A stretch of DNA of 6,094 nt, taken from the NCBI GenBank assembly GCA_005789685.1, contig SXXD01000204.1, forward strand, positions 1 through 6,094, in the 5' to 3' direction. Origin of the DNA: Burkholderiales bacterium. Lineage in GTDB: Bacteria > Pseudomonadota > Gammaproteobacteria > Burkholderiales > Burkholderiaceae_C. Shown piece by piece: positions 1 to 5,918 of the stretch; positions within the stretch are counted from its first letter, which is position 1; the number at the start of each line of letters is the position of its first letter. Made by a program: the position numbers and the translations under genes. The notes beneath the pieces were generated by a model that saw only the letters and a list, made by a program, of their open reading frames with translations, made no database searches and was not told the origin of the DNA.

Positions 1-180
1 CCTCACCCACCCCTGCTCAATCCATGCATCAGCTTCACGGCGTGAGCAAAGTCCTAGCTCGGCCATGCGCTTGTTCAAGCGGACGGTGGTAGCGCCAGAG
101 GCACTGGGGTGTGCGCTTGAGACCGCGTTGGCTGGTCGTGGTGCGCGAGCAAAGACTGGCTTTGGAGGAGGCTGATTCAT
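1..180 (-). CDS. RNA pseudouridine synthase, S4-domain RsuA/RluB/RluF family (N-terminal part, runs off left edge)
   Basis: Seen: reading the minus strand from the ATG at 180-178 gives 60 uninterrupted codons to the edge of the window. Residues 1-33 are low-complexity, rich in Pro, Ala and Ser. From residue 34 the sequence is RLNKRMAELGLCSRREADAW followed by IEQGWVR, which is the start of an S4 RNA-binding domain (RLNK...CSRREAD...I..G.V). Family knowledge: this domain precedes the catalytic domain of enzymes that convert specific uridines of rRNA to pseudouridine; the RLNK/CSRREAD wording is closer to RluF (23S rRNA) than to RluB, as I recall them. The catalytic aspartate lies outside the window, so activity and target cannot be judged. 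The ATG shares four bases (ATGA) with the stop of the upstream Crp/Fnr gene, and no strong Shine-Dalgarno is visible, so translational coupling is likely. Family assignment is fairly sure; the exact paralogue is not. Confidence 0.85.
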   Translation of the reverse strand, partial: MNQPPPKPVFARAPRPANAVSSAHPSASGATTVRLNKRMAELGLCSRREADAWIEQGWVR

Positions 181-920
181 AGAGCGTTTTCTTTGGACGG
201 ATTGTCCCTGTTTCTGCGGTCAATCATGCGGGTTCGAAGGCCATGCAAATTCAAAATTCGAACGCCGCCATATTCAACCCGTATGAGCTCCTCTTCCTGC
301 AGGTGAATCATGGCTTCATTCACACGCTGCCTGGAAAGCCCCACCAAATAAGCAAGTTCTTGTTGGGTAATCCGCAGCAAATCGCCCACACCTGGAAACA
401 GAACCGGATTGAAGAGTGCCGCCAAATTGCGGGCAACTCGCAAATCAGGATTGCTCAATCGGTCAAACTCCCTGGCCGCAATGAATTGAGCCAAGCGCTC
501 ATTCAACTGGTTCATCACAAAGCGGTTAAAGCCCAGCGAGTTGTCAATCAACCAATGAAAGGTGTCAAGGGGCAAGCCCGCCACCACGCTGGCCCTCAGG
601 GCCTGTATGTTGTAGCGGTAAGCCTCGCGTTTCAAAGCCGTGCCTTCGCCAAACCAACCGCCTGGCGGCACACCCGTGAAGGTCATGGTTTGACCGTCGA
701 TGTTGTCGGTGCTCATTTTAAGAAGGCCCGACACGTTGCCAAACCAGTAAGTGACAGGGCGCCCAACTCGGCACACAAAGTCACCTTTTTCTGCATCACC
801 GACTCGCAGGGCATTGACGGCGCGTTCTAGCTCCTTGGGTAACAGCAAAGTCAGCCAAGGAATGTTGCTCAATTCCTCGTCTGTGGGCGGGCGTCTTCTT
901 TGATGCAGATCAGATGTCAT
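177..920 (-). CDS. Crp/Fnr-family transcriptional regulator
   Basis: A 247-residue cytoplasmic DNA-binding protein, close to the usual 210-250 of the family. Residues about 25-115 form the cyclic-nucleotide-binding-like beta-roll, with GWFGEGTAL (89-96 region) at the phosphate-binding cassette. Residues about 118-150 are the dimerisation helix, and 184-213 are a winged helix-turn-helix (ITQQELAYLVGLSRQRVNEA) with recognition helix 196-208. The effector pocket is not that of E. coli Crp: the cassette Glu is present, but the Arg-Ser pair that binds cAMP phosphate aligns with Tyr-Arg (YRYNIQA). The only cysteine is C50, so an Fnr-type iron-sulfur cluster is excluded. In the recognition helix Crp RETVGR aligns with RQRVNE, so its DNA site need not be TGTGA. 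An in-frame TAA (929-927) nine bases upstream makes ATG 920-918 the first possible ATG; its Shine-Dalgarno is weak. It is divergent from the acyl-CoA synthetase/ABC operon, which it probably controls (inference), and co-directional with the pseudouridine synthase. Confidence 0.93.
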   Translation of the reverse strand: MTSDLHQRRRPPTDEELSNIPWLTLLLPKELERAVNALRVGDAEKGDFVCRVGRPVTYWFGNVSGLLKMSTDNIDGQTMTFTGVPPGGWFGEGTALKREAYRYNIQALRASVVAGLPLDTFHWLIDNSLGFNRFVMNQLNERLAQFIAAREFDRLSNPDLRVARNLAALFNPVLFPGVGDLLRITQQELAYLVGLSRQRVNEAMIHLQEEELIRVEYGGVRILNLHGLRTRMIDRRNRDNPSKENAL

Positions 921-921
921 G

Positions 922-943
922 TCAACTTACTGTAAGACGTTGA
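922..943. repeat. Inverted repeat at the regulator start codon
   Basis: Left arm TCAACTTAC (922-930) and right arm GTAAG (932-936) plus TTGA (940-943) pair around a single T at 931, with three unpaired bases (ACG, 937-939) in the right arm. The inner part CTTACTGTAAG (926-936) is a perfect 11-bp dyad. It sits directly upstream of the regulator's ATG, in its untranslated leader, where a bound protein or an mRNA hairpin could limit expression. An autoregulatory role is inference only. Confidence 0.4.
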
Positions 944-948
944 AAATA

Positions 949-966
949 CTAGGGAAAATCCTAGGG
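949..966 (+). repeat. Short direct repeat CTAGGG x2
   Basis: CTAGGG occurs at 949-954 and 961-966, 12 bp apart start to start, so about one helical turn. The second copy overlaps the palindrome CCTAGG (960-965), and CTAGG (949-953) pairs with CCTAG (960-964) over a six-base loop. It could be part of a binding site in the regulator leader or promoter; it is too short to carry weight alone. Confidence 0.25.
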
Positions 967-980
967 AGGCGATCTGGCAA

Positions 981-998
981 TTGTCGTCTAAATGACAA
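981..998. promoter_or_regulatory. Candidate Crp/Fnr-type operator (TTGTC-N8-GACAA)
   Basis: TTGTC (981-985) and GACAA (994-998) are perfect inverted arms. Read as TGTCG-N6-TGACA (982-997), the site has the 16-bp geometry of a Crp box (TGTGA-N6-TCACA) with GTC/GAC half-sites instead. It lies about 62 bp from the regulator start and about 89 bp from the synthetase start, a reasonable place for control of both genes. Binding by the adjacent regulator is inferred from geometry and location; the sequence does not prove it. Confidence 0.45.
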
Positions 999-999
999 C

Positions 1000-1009
1000 T
1001 TGACGTCAA
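1000..1009. promoter_or_regulatory. Perfect 10-bp palindrome TTGACGTCAA, candidate second operator
   Basis: TTGACGTCAA equals its own reverse complement. Its centre is 15 bp from the centre of the 981-998 dyad, and it uses the same TTGNC/GNCAA half-site wording. TGAC (993-996) and GTCA (1005-1008) also pair across both elements, so the half-sites could be used in more than one combination. TTGACG could alternatively be a promoter -35 element on either strand. A 10-bp palindrome may occur by chance; its closeness to the first dyad is what makes it notable. Confidence 0.4.
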
Positions 1010-1077
1010 ATCACAGTCTAGCATCCAATCTAAGAATTAAACAAGTCTATTCCAATGGGAAAAGACGGAGATTAACC

Positions 1078-1081
1078 AGGA
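1078..1081 (+). promoter_or_regulatory. Shine-Dalgarno AGGA that fixes the acyl-CoA synthetase start
   Basis: AGGA stands five bases before ATG 1087, with a further GGAG at 1067-1070. From this ATG on, the protein follows the family pattern (FPQLLLMHAKQRPTAPAMRE). The upstream ATG at 919 in the same frame lies inside the regulator's start codon overlap and would add 56 residues that do not look like this family. Confidence 0.65.
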
Positions 1082-1086
1082 CCCGT

Positions 1087-3033
1087 ATGCAGACGACCTT
1101 TCCTCAATTGCTATTGATGCATGCCAAGCAACGGCCCACCGCGCCGGCCATGCGTGAGAAAGAATATGGCATCTGGCAAACCATCAGTTGGCAAGACATG
1201 GCCACCATGGTGACGCACATGGCTTGCGGCCTTCATCAGGCTGGCTTAAAGCGCGGTGAGCACATGGTTGTGGTGGGCTCTAACCGTCCTCGCCTTTACG
1301 CCACCATGTTGGCTGCGCAATCGCTGGGCGCCATACCCATTCCTTTGTACCAAGACGCAGCGGCGTCTGAGTGTGTCTTTCCCATGACCAATGCCGAGGT
1401 GCGTTTGTGTGTGGTGGAAGATCAAGAACAAGTGGACAAGATGTTGGAGGTGCGTGAAACCTACACCGCACTCACGCACATTTATTACGACGACCCCAGG
1501 GGCCTGCGTAAATACGACGAGCCCGGACTCGGTTCGGTGGACGAATTGTTGGCAGCGGGCGAAGCCTTTGCCAAGCAGCATCCCCACTTTTACAAAGAAC
1601 ATGTTGAAGTCGGCACCAAAGACGATGTGGCCGCCATGTTCTTCACATCCGGCACCACGGGCAATCCCAAAGGTGTTGTGCACACGCACGGCACCTTGAT
1701 TGACCGCGCGCAAGCTGGCGCCGAATTTGATCACCTCACGTCCAACGAAGATGTGCTGGCTTATTTGCCACCCGCCTGGATTGGTCAAAATATTTTCAGC
1801 TACGCACAGTGGTTGGTGGCTGGCTACGTGGTCAACTGTCCTGAGTCTGCGGCCACTGTCATGATCGACTTGAAAGAGATTGGCCCCACTTACTACTTTG
1901 CGCCTCCTAGGGTGTTTGAAGGCATGCTCACCAGTGTGAGCATTCGCATGGAAGATGCCAGCGCCATCAAGCGCAATATCTACAAATACTTCATGGACTT
2001 GGCCGTGAAAGTTGGCCCTAAGCGCATGGAGGGCGAATCGATTGGCTTGCTCAACAACCTGATGTATGGCTTGGGCAATCTGATGGTTTACGGCCCGCTG
2101 CGCAACAGCCTTGGCTTTAGCCGTGTGCGTGTGGCCTACACCGCGGGTGAAGCCATTGGCCCCGATTTGTTCACCTTCTTTCGTTCCATCGGCGTCAACT
2201 TGAAGCAGCTTTATGGTTCGACCGAAACGGCTGTGTTTGTGTGCTTGCAGCCCGACAACCAAGCACGCGCTGACACCGTGGGCATACCTTGCCGTGGTGT
2301 TGAAATCAAAGTGGCCGACAACGGCGAAATTTTGGTGAGGTCGCCAGGTTTGCTCAAAGGCTATTACAAAAACCCAGAAGCGACGGCCGAAGTTTTGACG
2401 GCAGATGGCTGGTACCACACCAGCGATGCAGGCTTTTTAGACAGCCATGGCCACTTAAAAATCATTGACCGTGTGAAAGACGTGGGCCGCATCAAAGGCG
2501 GTAACAACGACGGTGCCATGTTTGCACCCAAGTATGTCGAAAACAAACTCAAATTCTTCCCGCACATCAAAGAAGTGGTGGCCTATGGTGACCAACGCGA
2601 AAAAGTTTGCGTCATGATCAACATCGATTTTGATGCGGTGGGCAACTGGGCCGAGCGTCGCAATTTGCCTTACGCCGGTTACACCGACCTGGCGCAAAAG
2701 CCGGAAGTCTATCAACTCATCAGAGAGTGCGTTGAGCAAGTTAACGCCGACCTGGCTGAAGACGAATTGTTGGCAGGTAGCCAAGTGAGCCGCTTCTTGG
2801 TGCTGCACAAAGAATTGGATGCCGATGACGGCGAACTCACACGCACCAACAAAGTTCGCCGCGGTTTCATTGCCGAGAAATACCTGCCCTTGGTCGATGC
2901 GCTTTATGGCGGTTTGACCACCCAGTTCATTGAGACCGTTGTGAAGTTTGAAGATGGCCGCTCAGGCAGTGTCAGTGCCACCCTCAATATTTCAGATGCC
3001 CAAACATTTGTACCCGTAAAGGCTGCAGCTTGA
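1087..3033 (+). CDS. AMP-forming long-chain-type acyl-CoA synthetase (FAA1/FadD15-like)
   Basis: A 648-residue cytoplasmic enzyme of the ANL superfamily, which activates a carboxylic acid with ATP to an acyl-adenylate and then transfers it to CoA. Seen in order: phosphate-binding loop TSGTTGNPKG (187-196), the helical insert around 285-345 typical of the long FAA1/FadD15 branch, TAGEA (352-356), QLYGSTET (374-381), WYHTSD with the ATP-ribose Asp447, hinge DRVKD (461-465, Arg462), and catalytic Lys589 in TNKVRR. All core motifs are intact and the length is normal for the family. The segment after the hinge, GGNNDGAMFAPKYVENKL, replaces the more usual GGENVYP-type wording, a trait of this subfamily as I recall it. 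It is the first gene of the operon, 29 bp before the ABC ATPase gene, which suggests that it activates the acid the transporter imports. The acid (fatty, aromatic or arylalkanoic) cannot be read from sequence. The start is chosen by Shine-Dalgarno and homology style. Confidence 0.93.
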   Translation: MQTTFPQLLLMHAKQRPTAPAMREKEYGIWQTISWQDMATMVTHMACGLHQAGLKRGEHMVVVGSNRPRLYATMLAAQSLGAIPIPLYQDAAASECVFPMTNAEVRLCVVEDQEQVDKMLEVRETYTALTHIYYDDPRGLRKYDEPGLGSVDELLAAGEAFAKQHPHFYKEHVEVGTKDDVAAMFFTSGTTGNPKGVVHTHGTLIDRAQAGAEFDHLTSNEDVLAYLPPAWIGQNIFSYAQWLVAGYVVNCPESAATVMIDLKEIGPTYYFAPPRVFEGMLTSVSIRMEDASAIKRNIYKYFMDLAVKVGPKRMEGESIGLLNNLMYGLGNLMVYGPLRNSLGFSRVRVAYTAGEAIGPDLFTFFRSIGVNLKQLYGSTETAVFVCLQPDNQARADTVGIPCRGVEIKVADNGEILVRSPGLLKGYYKNPEATAEVLTADGWYHTSDAGFLDSHGHLKIIDRVKDVGRIKGGNNDGAMFAPKYVENKLKFFPHIKEVVAYGDQREKVCVMINIDFDAVGNWAERRNLPYAGYTDLAQKPEVYQLIRECVEQVNADLAEDELLAGSQVSRFLVLHKELDADDGELTRTNKVRRGFIAEKYLPLVDALYGGLTTQFIETVVKFEDGRSGSVSATLNISDAQTFVPVKAAA

Positions 3034-3052
3034 AGTCTGATGAGGCTGAAGC

Positions 3053-3056
3053 AGAG
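3053..3056 (+). promoter_or_regulatory. Shine-Dalgarno AGAG favouring ATG 3063 for the ABC ATPase
   Basis: AGAG lies six bases before ATG 3063. The competing start is a TTG at 3030 that overlaps the synthetase stop (TTGA) and would add 11 acidic residues (KSDEAEAENT). The ATG start gives MTKKIGDVILDVNNISLRF, a normal beginning for a LivG-type ATPase. The site is moderate, so the TTG start is not fully excluded. Confidence 0.45.
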
Positions 3057-3062
3057 AACACT

Positions 3063-3845
3063 ATGACAAAAAAAATTGGTGACGTGATTCTGGATGTGAA
3101 CAACATCAGTCTCAGATTCGGCGGTGTGAAAGCGCTGACAGACATCTCATTCAACGTTCGCGAGCATGAGGTCAGGGCCATCATCGGGCCCAACGGCGCT
3201 GGCAAAAGTTCCATGTTGAACTGTATCAATGGCGTCTACGAACCTCAAGAAGGCAGTATCTCTTTTCGCGGCCAAACTTTCAGCCACATGAACAGCCGGC
3301 AAGTGGCAGAAATGGGCATTGCCCGAACCTTCCAAAACTTGGCTTTGTTCAAAGGCATGAGCGTGATTGACAACATCATGACCGGCAGGAATTTGAGAAT
3401 TAAAAGCAATTTATTCATGCAAGCATTGCGCATTGGCCCAGCCCAACGCGAAGAAGAAGAGCACCGCGACTTTGTCGAGCACATCATCGACTTCCTTGAA
3501 ATTCAAGCGCATCGCAAAACACCTGTAGGTCAATTGCCGTATGGTTTGCAAAAGCGTGTCGACTTGGGTCGTGCCTTGGCCATGGAGCCGCAAGTTCTTT
3601 TGCTGGACGAACCTATGGCCGGCATGAACATGGAAGAAAAGCAAGACATGAGTCGTTTCATCTTGGATGTCAACGACGAGTTTGGTACCACCATTGTGCT
3701 GATTGAGCATGACATGAGTGTCGTGATGGACATCTCAGACCGTGTGGTGGTTTTGGACTATGGCAAAAAAATTGGCGACGGAACCCCCGAAGAAGTCCGC
3801 AACAACGAAGAAGTGATCAGTGCCTATTTGGGCACCAGTCATTAA
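3063..3845 (+). CDS. ABC transporter ATP-binding protein, LivG type (HAAT family)
   Basis: A 260-residue cytoplasmic ATPase that powers an importer made with the two permeases encoded just downstream. Seen: Walker A GPNGAGKS (42-49), Q-loop Gln91 in ARTFQN, an inserted helical stretch 110-150 with a charged EEEEHRD run, a signature at LPYGLQKRVD (158-167), Walker B LLLDEP (179-184) with catalytic Glu183, and H-loop His216 in LIEHDM. The C-terminus, GDGTPEEVRNNEEVISAYLG, is the standard LivG ending. The signature LPYGLQ departs from the textbook LSGGQ; the LivG family tolerates similar variants, so I read it as functional. Its stop overlaps the Shine-Dalgarno of the next gene (TAAGGAG). HAAT importers normally use two ATPases, LivG and LivF; only this one is in the window. 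Substrate class is not determined by this subunit. Confidence 0.94.
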   Translation: MTKKIGDVILDVNNISLRFGGVKALTDISFNVREHEVRAIIGPNGAGKSSMLNCINGVYEPQEGSISFRGQTFSHMNSRQVAEMGIARTFQNLALFKGMSVIDNIMTGRNLRIKSNLFMQALRIGPAQREEEEHRDFVEHIIDFLEIQAHRKTPVGQLPYGLQKRVDLGRALAMEPQVLLLDEPMAGMNMEEKQDMSRFILDVNDEFGTTIVLIEHDMSVVMDISDRVVVLDYGKKIGDGTPEEVRNNEEVISAYLGTSH

Positions 3846-3857
3846 GGAGCTCACAAC

Positions 3858-4787
3858 ATGGCATTTTTCTTAGAAGCTCTTTTAGGCGGCCTGATGGCCG
3901 GCATGCTTTATTCGTTGGTGGCGCTTGGCTTTGTGCTTATTTTCAAAGCTTCTGGTGTGTTTAATTTTGCGCAAGGTGCCATGGTGCTATTTGCCGCATT
4001 GGCCATGGCGCGCTTCTCTGAGTGGGTTCCTCAAATATTGGGACTTGACAACAAAATCCTTTCAAACGTCATCGCTTTTGCCTTGGCTGCAGTCTTGATG
4101 TTTGCATTGGCTTGGCTCATTGAGCGGTATGTATTGCGTCACTTGGTCAACCAAGAGGGGGTCACCTTGTTGATGGCCACCTTGGGCATTACGTATTTCA
4201 TTGATGGCTTGGGTCAGACCATCTTTGGCAGCGACATTTACAAAATTGATGTGGGCATGCCCAAAGAGCCTGTGTTCCTTTTAGATTCTGTATTTCCCGG
4301 TGGCATTTTGGTGAACCTGGAAGATGTTTACGCTGCTTTGATTGCGGCTTTGTTGGTGGTCACACTGTCCTTGTTTTTCCAAAAAACAAGCACAGGCAGA
4401 GCCTTGCGTGCCGTTGCAGACGATCACCAGGCAGCTCAGTCAATTGGTATTCCATTGAATCGCATTTGGGTCATTGTTTGGTTTGTGGCCGGCATCACAG
4501 CGCTGGTGGCGGGCATCATTTGGGGCTCCAAAATGGGCGTTCAGTTTTCTTTGACAACGGTTGCGTTAAGAGCCTTGCCCGTCATCATTTTGGGCGGCTT
4601 GACATCGGTGCCAGGCGCCATCATTGGCGGCTTGATCATTGGTGTGGGAGAAAAATTGTCGGAAGTGTTTCTCGGCCCCTATGTCGGTGGCGGCATTGAA
4701 ATTTGGTTTGCGTATGTCCTTGCGTTGGTCTTTTTGCTGTTTCGACCACAGGGTTTGTTTGGCGAAAAAATCATTGATCGCGTTTAA
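3858..4787 (+). CDS. ABC transporter permease, LivH type (HAAT family)
   Basis: A 309-residue inner-membrane protein with about eight hydrophobic segments, the normal size for LivH. Seen: N-terminal segment LLGGLMAGMLYSLVALGFVL, the LivH motif FNFAQG (35-40), a cytoplasmic coupling stretch TGRALRAVADD (179-189) that contacts the ATPase, the glycine-rich GAIIGGLIIGVGE near the end, and the terminal RPQGLFG (296-302). It should pair with the LivM-type protein encoded next to form the translocation path. AAGGAG at 3844-3849, overlapping the upstream stop, is a strong ribosome site eight bases before the ATG. Family assignment is secure; leucine as substrate is not implied, because the same fold serves amides, urea and aromatic acids. 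Confidence 0.94.
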   Translation: MAFFLEALLGGLMAGMLYSLVALGFVLIFKASGVFNFAQGAMVLFAALAMARFSEWVPQILGLDNKILSNVIAFALAAVLMFALAWLIERYVLRHLVNQEGVTLLMATLGITYFIDGLGQTIFGSDIYKIDVGMPKEPVFLLDSVFPGGILVNLEDVYAALIAALLVVTLSLFFQKTSTGRALRAVADDHQAAQSIGIPLNRIWVIVWFVAGITALVAGIIWGSKMGVQFSLTTVALRALPVIILGGLTSVPGAIIGGLIIGVGEKLSEVFLGPYVGGGIEIWFAYVLALVFLLFRPQGLFGEKIIDRV

Positions 4788-4798
4788 GGAAGTACAAC

Positions 4799-5875
4799 AT
4801 GTTCTACAGAGAAAACGGTCAATTCAAAACTTCTTACCGAAGTGACCAACAAATTTTTGCCATTGCCCAAGACCGATGGGCCATCTTGGCATTGCTTGCA
4901 TTTGCCTTTGTGGGCGTGCCGATGTTGGTCGACGAATACATGTTCAGAGCCATCTTGATTCCCTTCTTGATCTTGTCCTTGGCTGCCTTGGGCGTGAATA
5001 TTCTGGTGGGTTATTGCGGCCAAATCTCTTTGGGTTCGGGCGCATTCATGGCCGTGGGTGCTTATATGGCCTACAACGCCTACATTCGAATTGATGGCAT
5101 TCCCCTCATTGTTGCGATTCTGAGCGGTGGATTTTTTGCAACCTTGGTCGGTATCTTTTTTGGCATTCCCAGTTTGCGAGTCAAAGGACTCTACTTGGCA
5201 GTTGCCACCTTGGCTGCACAATTCTTTTGTGACTGGGCTTTTCTTCGCGTGGGCTGGTTCACCAACAACACGGCGTCTGGCTCAGTGGCGGTCTCTAACT
5301 TGAGCGTCATGGGCCTGGCCATTGAGACGCCCGTCGAAAAGTATTTGTTCTGCTTGGTGTTCTTGATTGTCTTTGCCCTGCTGGCTAAGAATTTGGTGCG
5401 TTCAGCCATTGGCCGCGAGTGGATGGCCATACGCGACATGGATGTGGCGGCAGCCGTCATTGGCATTCGTCCCATGTATGCCAAGCTCAGCGCTTTTGCT
5501 GTCAGCTCCTTCATCGTGGGCGTGGCCGGTGCTTTGTGGGGCTTCGTACATTTGGGCTCTTGGGAGCCAGCGGCGTTTTCAATTGATCGCTCATTTCAAT
5601 TGTTGTTCATGGTGATCATTGGCGGCATGGGCTCCATCATGGGCAGTTTTTTTGGTGCGGCTTTCATTGTGGTGCTGCCCATTTTTCTCAATCAGTTTTT
5701 ACCTTGGGCGGGCAGCTTGGTGGGCGTGGTCATTTCTACTGCCGCCATCTCTCACGCAGAGTTCATGATTTTTGGTGCCTTGATTGTGTGGTTCTTGATT
5801 GTCGAACCCCATGGCTTGGCTAAACTGTGGTCGGTGACCAAGCAAAAGCTGCGCTTATGGCCATTCCCACATTGA
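4799..5875 (+). CDS. ABC transporter permease, LivM type (HAAT family)
   Basis: A 358-residue inner-membrane protein, typical for LivM. It begins with a polar cytoplasmic stretch of about 26 residues and continues with some nine hydrophobic segments. Seen: GYCGQISLGSGAF (71-83), the LivM hallmark; GIPSLRVKGLYLAVATLA; the coupling stretch SAIGREWMAIRDMD (202-215) for contact with the ATPases; GGMGSIMGSFFGAA; and a C-terminal VEPHGLAKLW. Together with the LivH-type partner it should form the heterodimeric channel. AAGGA at 4786-4790 lies eight bases before the ATG and overlaps the stop of the upstream gene, so translation is probably coupled. No truncation or frameshift is visible. Substrate is unknown. 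Confidence 0.94.
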   Translation: MFYRENGQFKTSYRSDQQIFAIAQDRWAILALLAFAFVGVPMLVDEYMFRAILIPFLILSLAALGVNILVGYCGQISLGSGAFMAVGAYMAYNAYIRIDGIPLIVAILSGGFFATLVGIFFGIPSLRVKGLYLAVATLAAQFFCDWAFLRVGWFTNNTASGSVAVSNLSVMGLAIETPVEKYLFCLVFLIVFALLAKNLVRSAIGREWMAIRDMDVAAAVIGIRPMYAKLSAFAVSSFIVGVAGALWGFVHLGSWEPAAFSIDRSFQLLFMVIIGGMGSIMGSFFGAAFIVVLPIFLNQFLPWAGSLVGVVISTAAISHAEFMIFGALIVWFLIVEPHGLAKLWSVTKQKLRLWPFPH

Positions 5876-5918
5876 TTTTTCCCTCAGTGCTTCACACTTT
5901 ACTTAACAGGAGACAACC

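Larger units (their letters stand above)
921..1086. promoter_or_regulatory. Divergent intergenic control region between regulator and acyl-CoA synthetase operon
   Basis: This 166-bp gap separates two outward-reading genes and must hold both promoters. It is AT-richer than its surroundings and contains clustered dyads at 922-943, 981-998 and 1000-1009, plus a CTAGGG direct repeat (949-954 and 961-966). I could not find a convincing sigma70 promoter for either direction: TTGACG (1000-1005, also readable on the minus strand at 1009-1004) could be a -35, but no good -10 lies 16-18 bp from it. A forward open frame runs through this gap from an ATG at 919, but its translation (Lys/Arg/Asn-rich) does not resemble acyl-CoA synthetases, so the gap is treated as non-coding. 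Confidence 0.6.

Noticed and set aside
2..175. Plus-strand open frame reaching a TGA at 173-175, considered as the tail of a gene entering from the left
   Set aside because: Its translation shows no family resemblance, while the minus strand encodes the recognisable pseudouridine synthase start across the same bases.
35..223. Minus-strand 62-codon frame near the left edge
   Set aside because: The pseudouridine synthase in a neighbouring frame explains this stretch better, with an S4-domain signature and an ATGA junction.
243..830. Open frame of 195 codons on the plus strand
   Set aside because: It is antisense to the Crp/Fnr gene, whose protein has clear domains; the plus-strand translation shows no recognisable motif and no good ribosome site.
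1000..1028. Sigma70 promoter with TTGACG as -35
   Set aside because: At 17-bp spacing the -10 position reads ATCCAA, a poor match; neighbouring spacings are no better, and the same test on the minus strand also fails.
1246..2418. Open frame of 390 codons on the minus strand
   Set aside because: It lies antisense to the acyl-CoA synthetase and is His/Val/Phe-rich, as expected of a reverse-frame shadow of a strongly biased coding gene. The sense protein carries all ANL motifs.
5876..5918. Terminator or internal promoter before the binding-protein gene
   Set aside because: A T-run follows the permease stop, but no stable stem precedes it, and no paired -35/-10 elements stand out in 43 bp.
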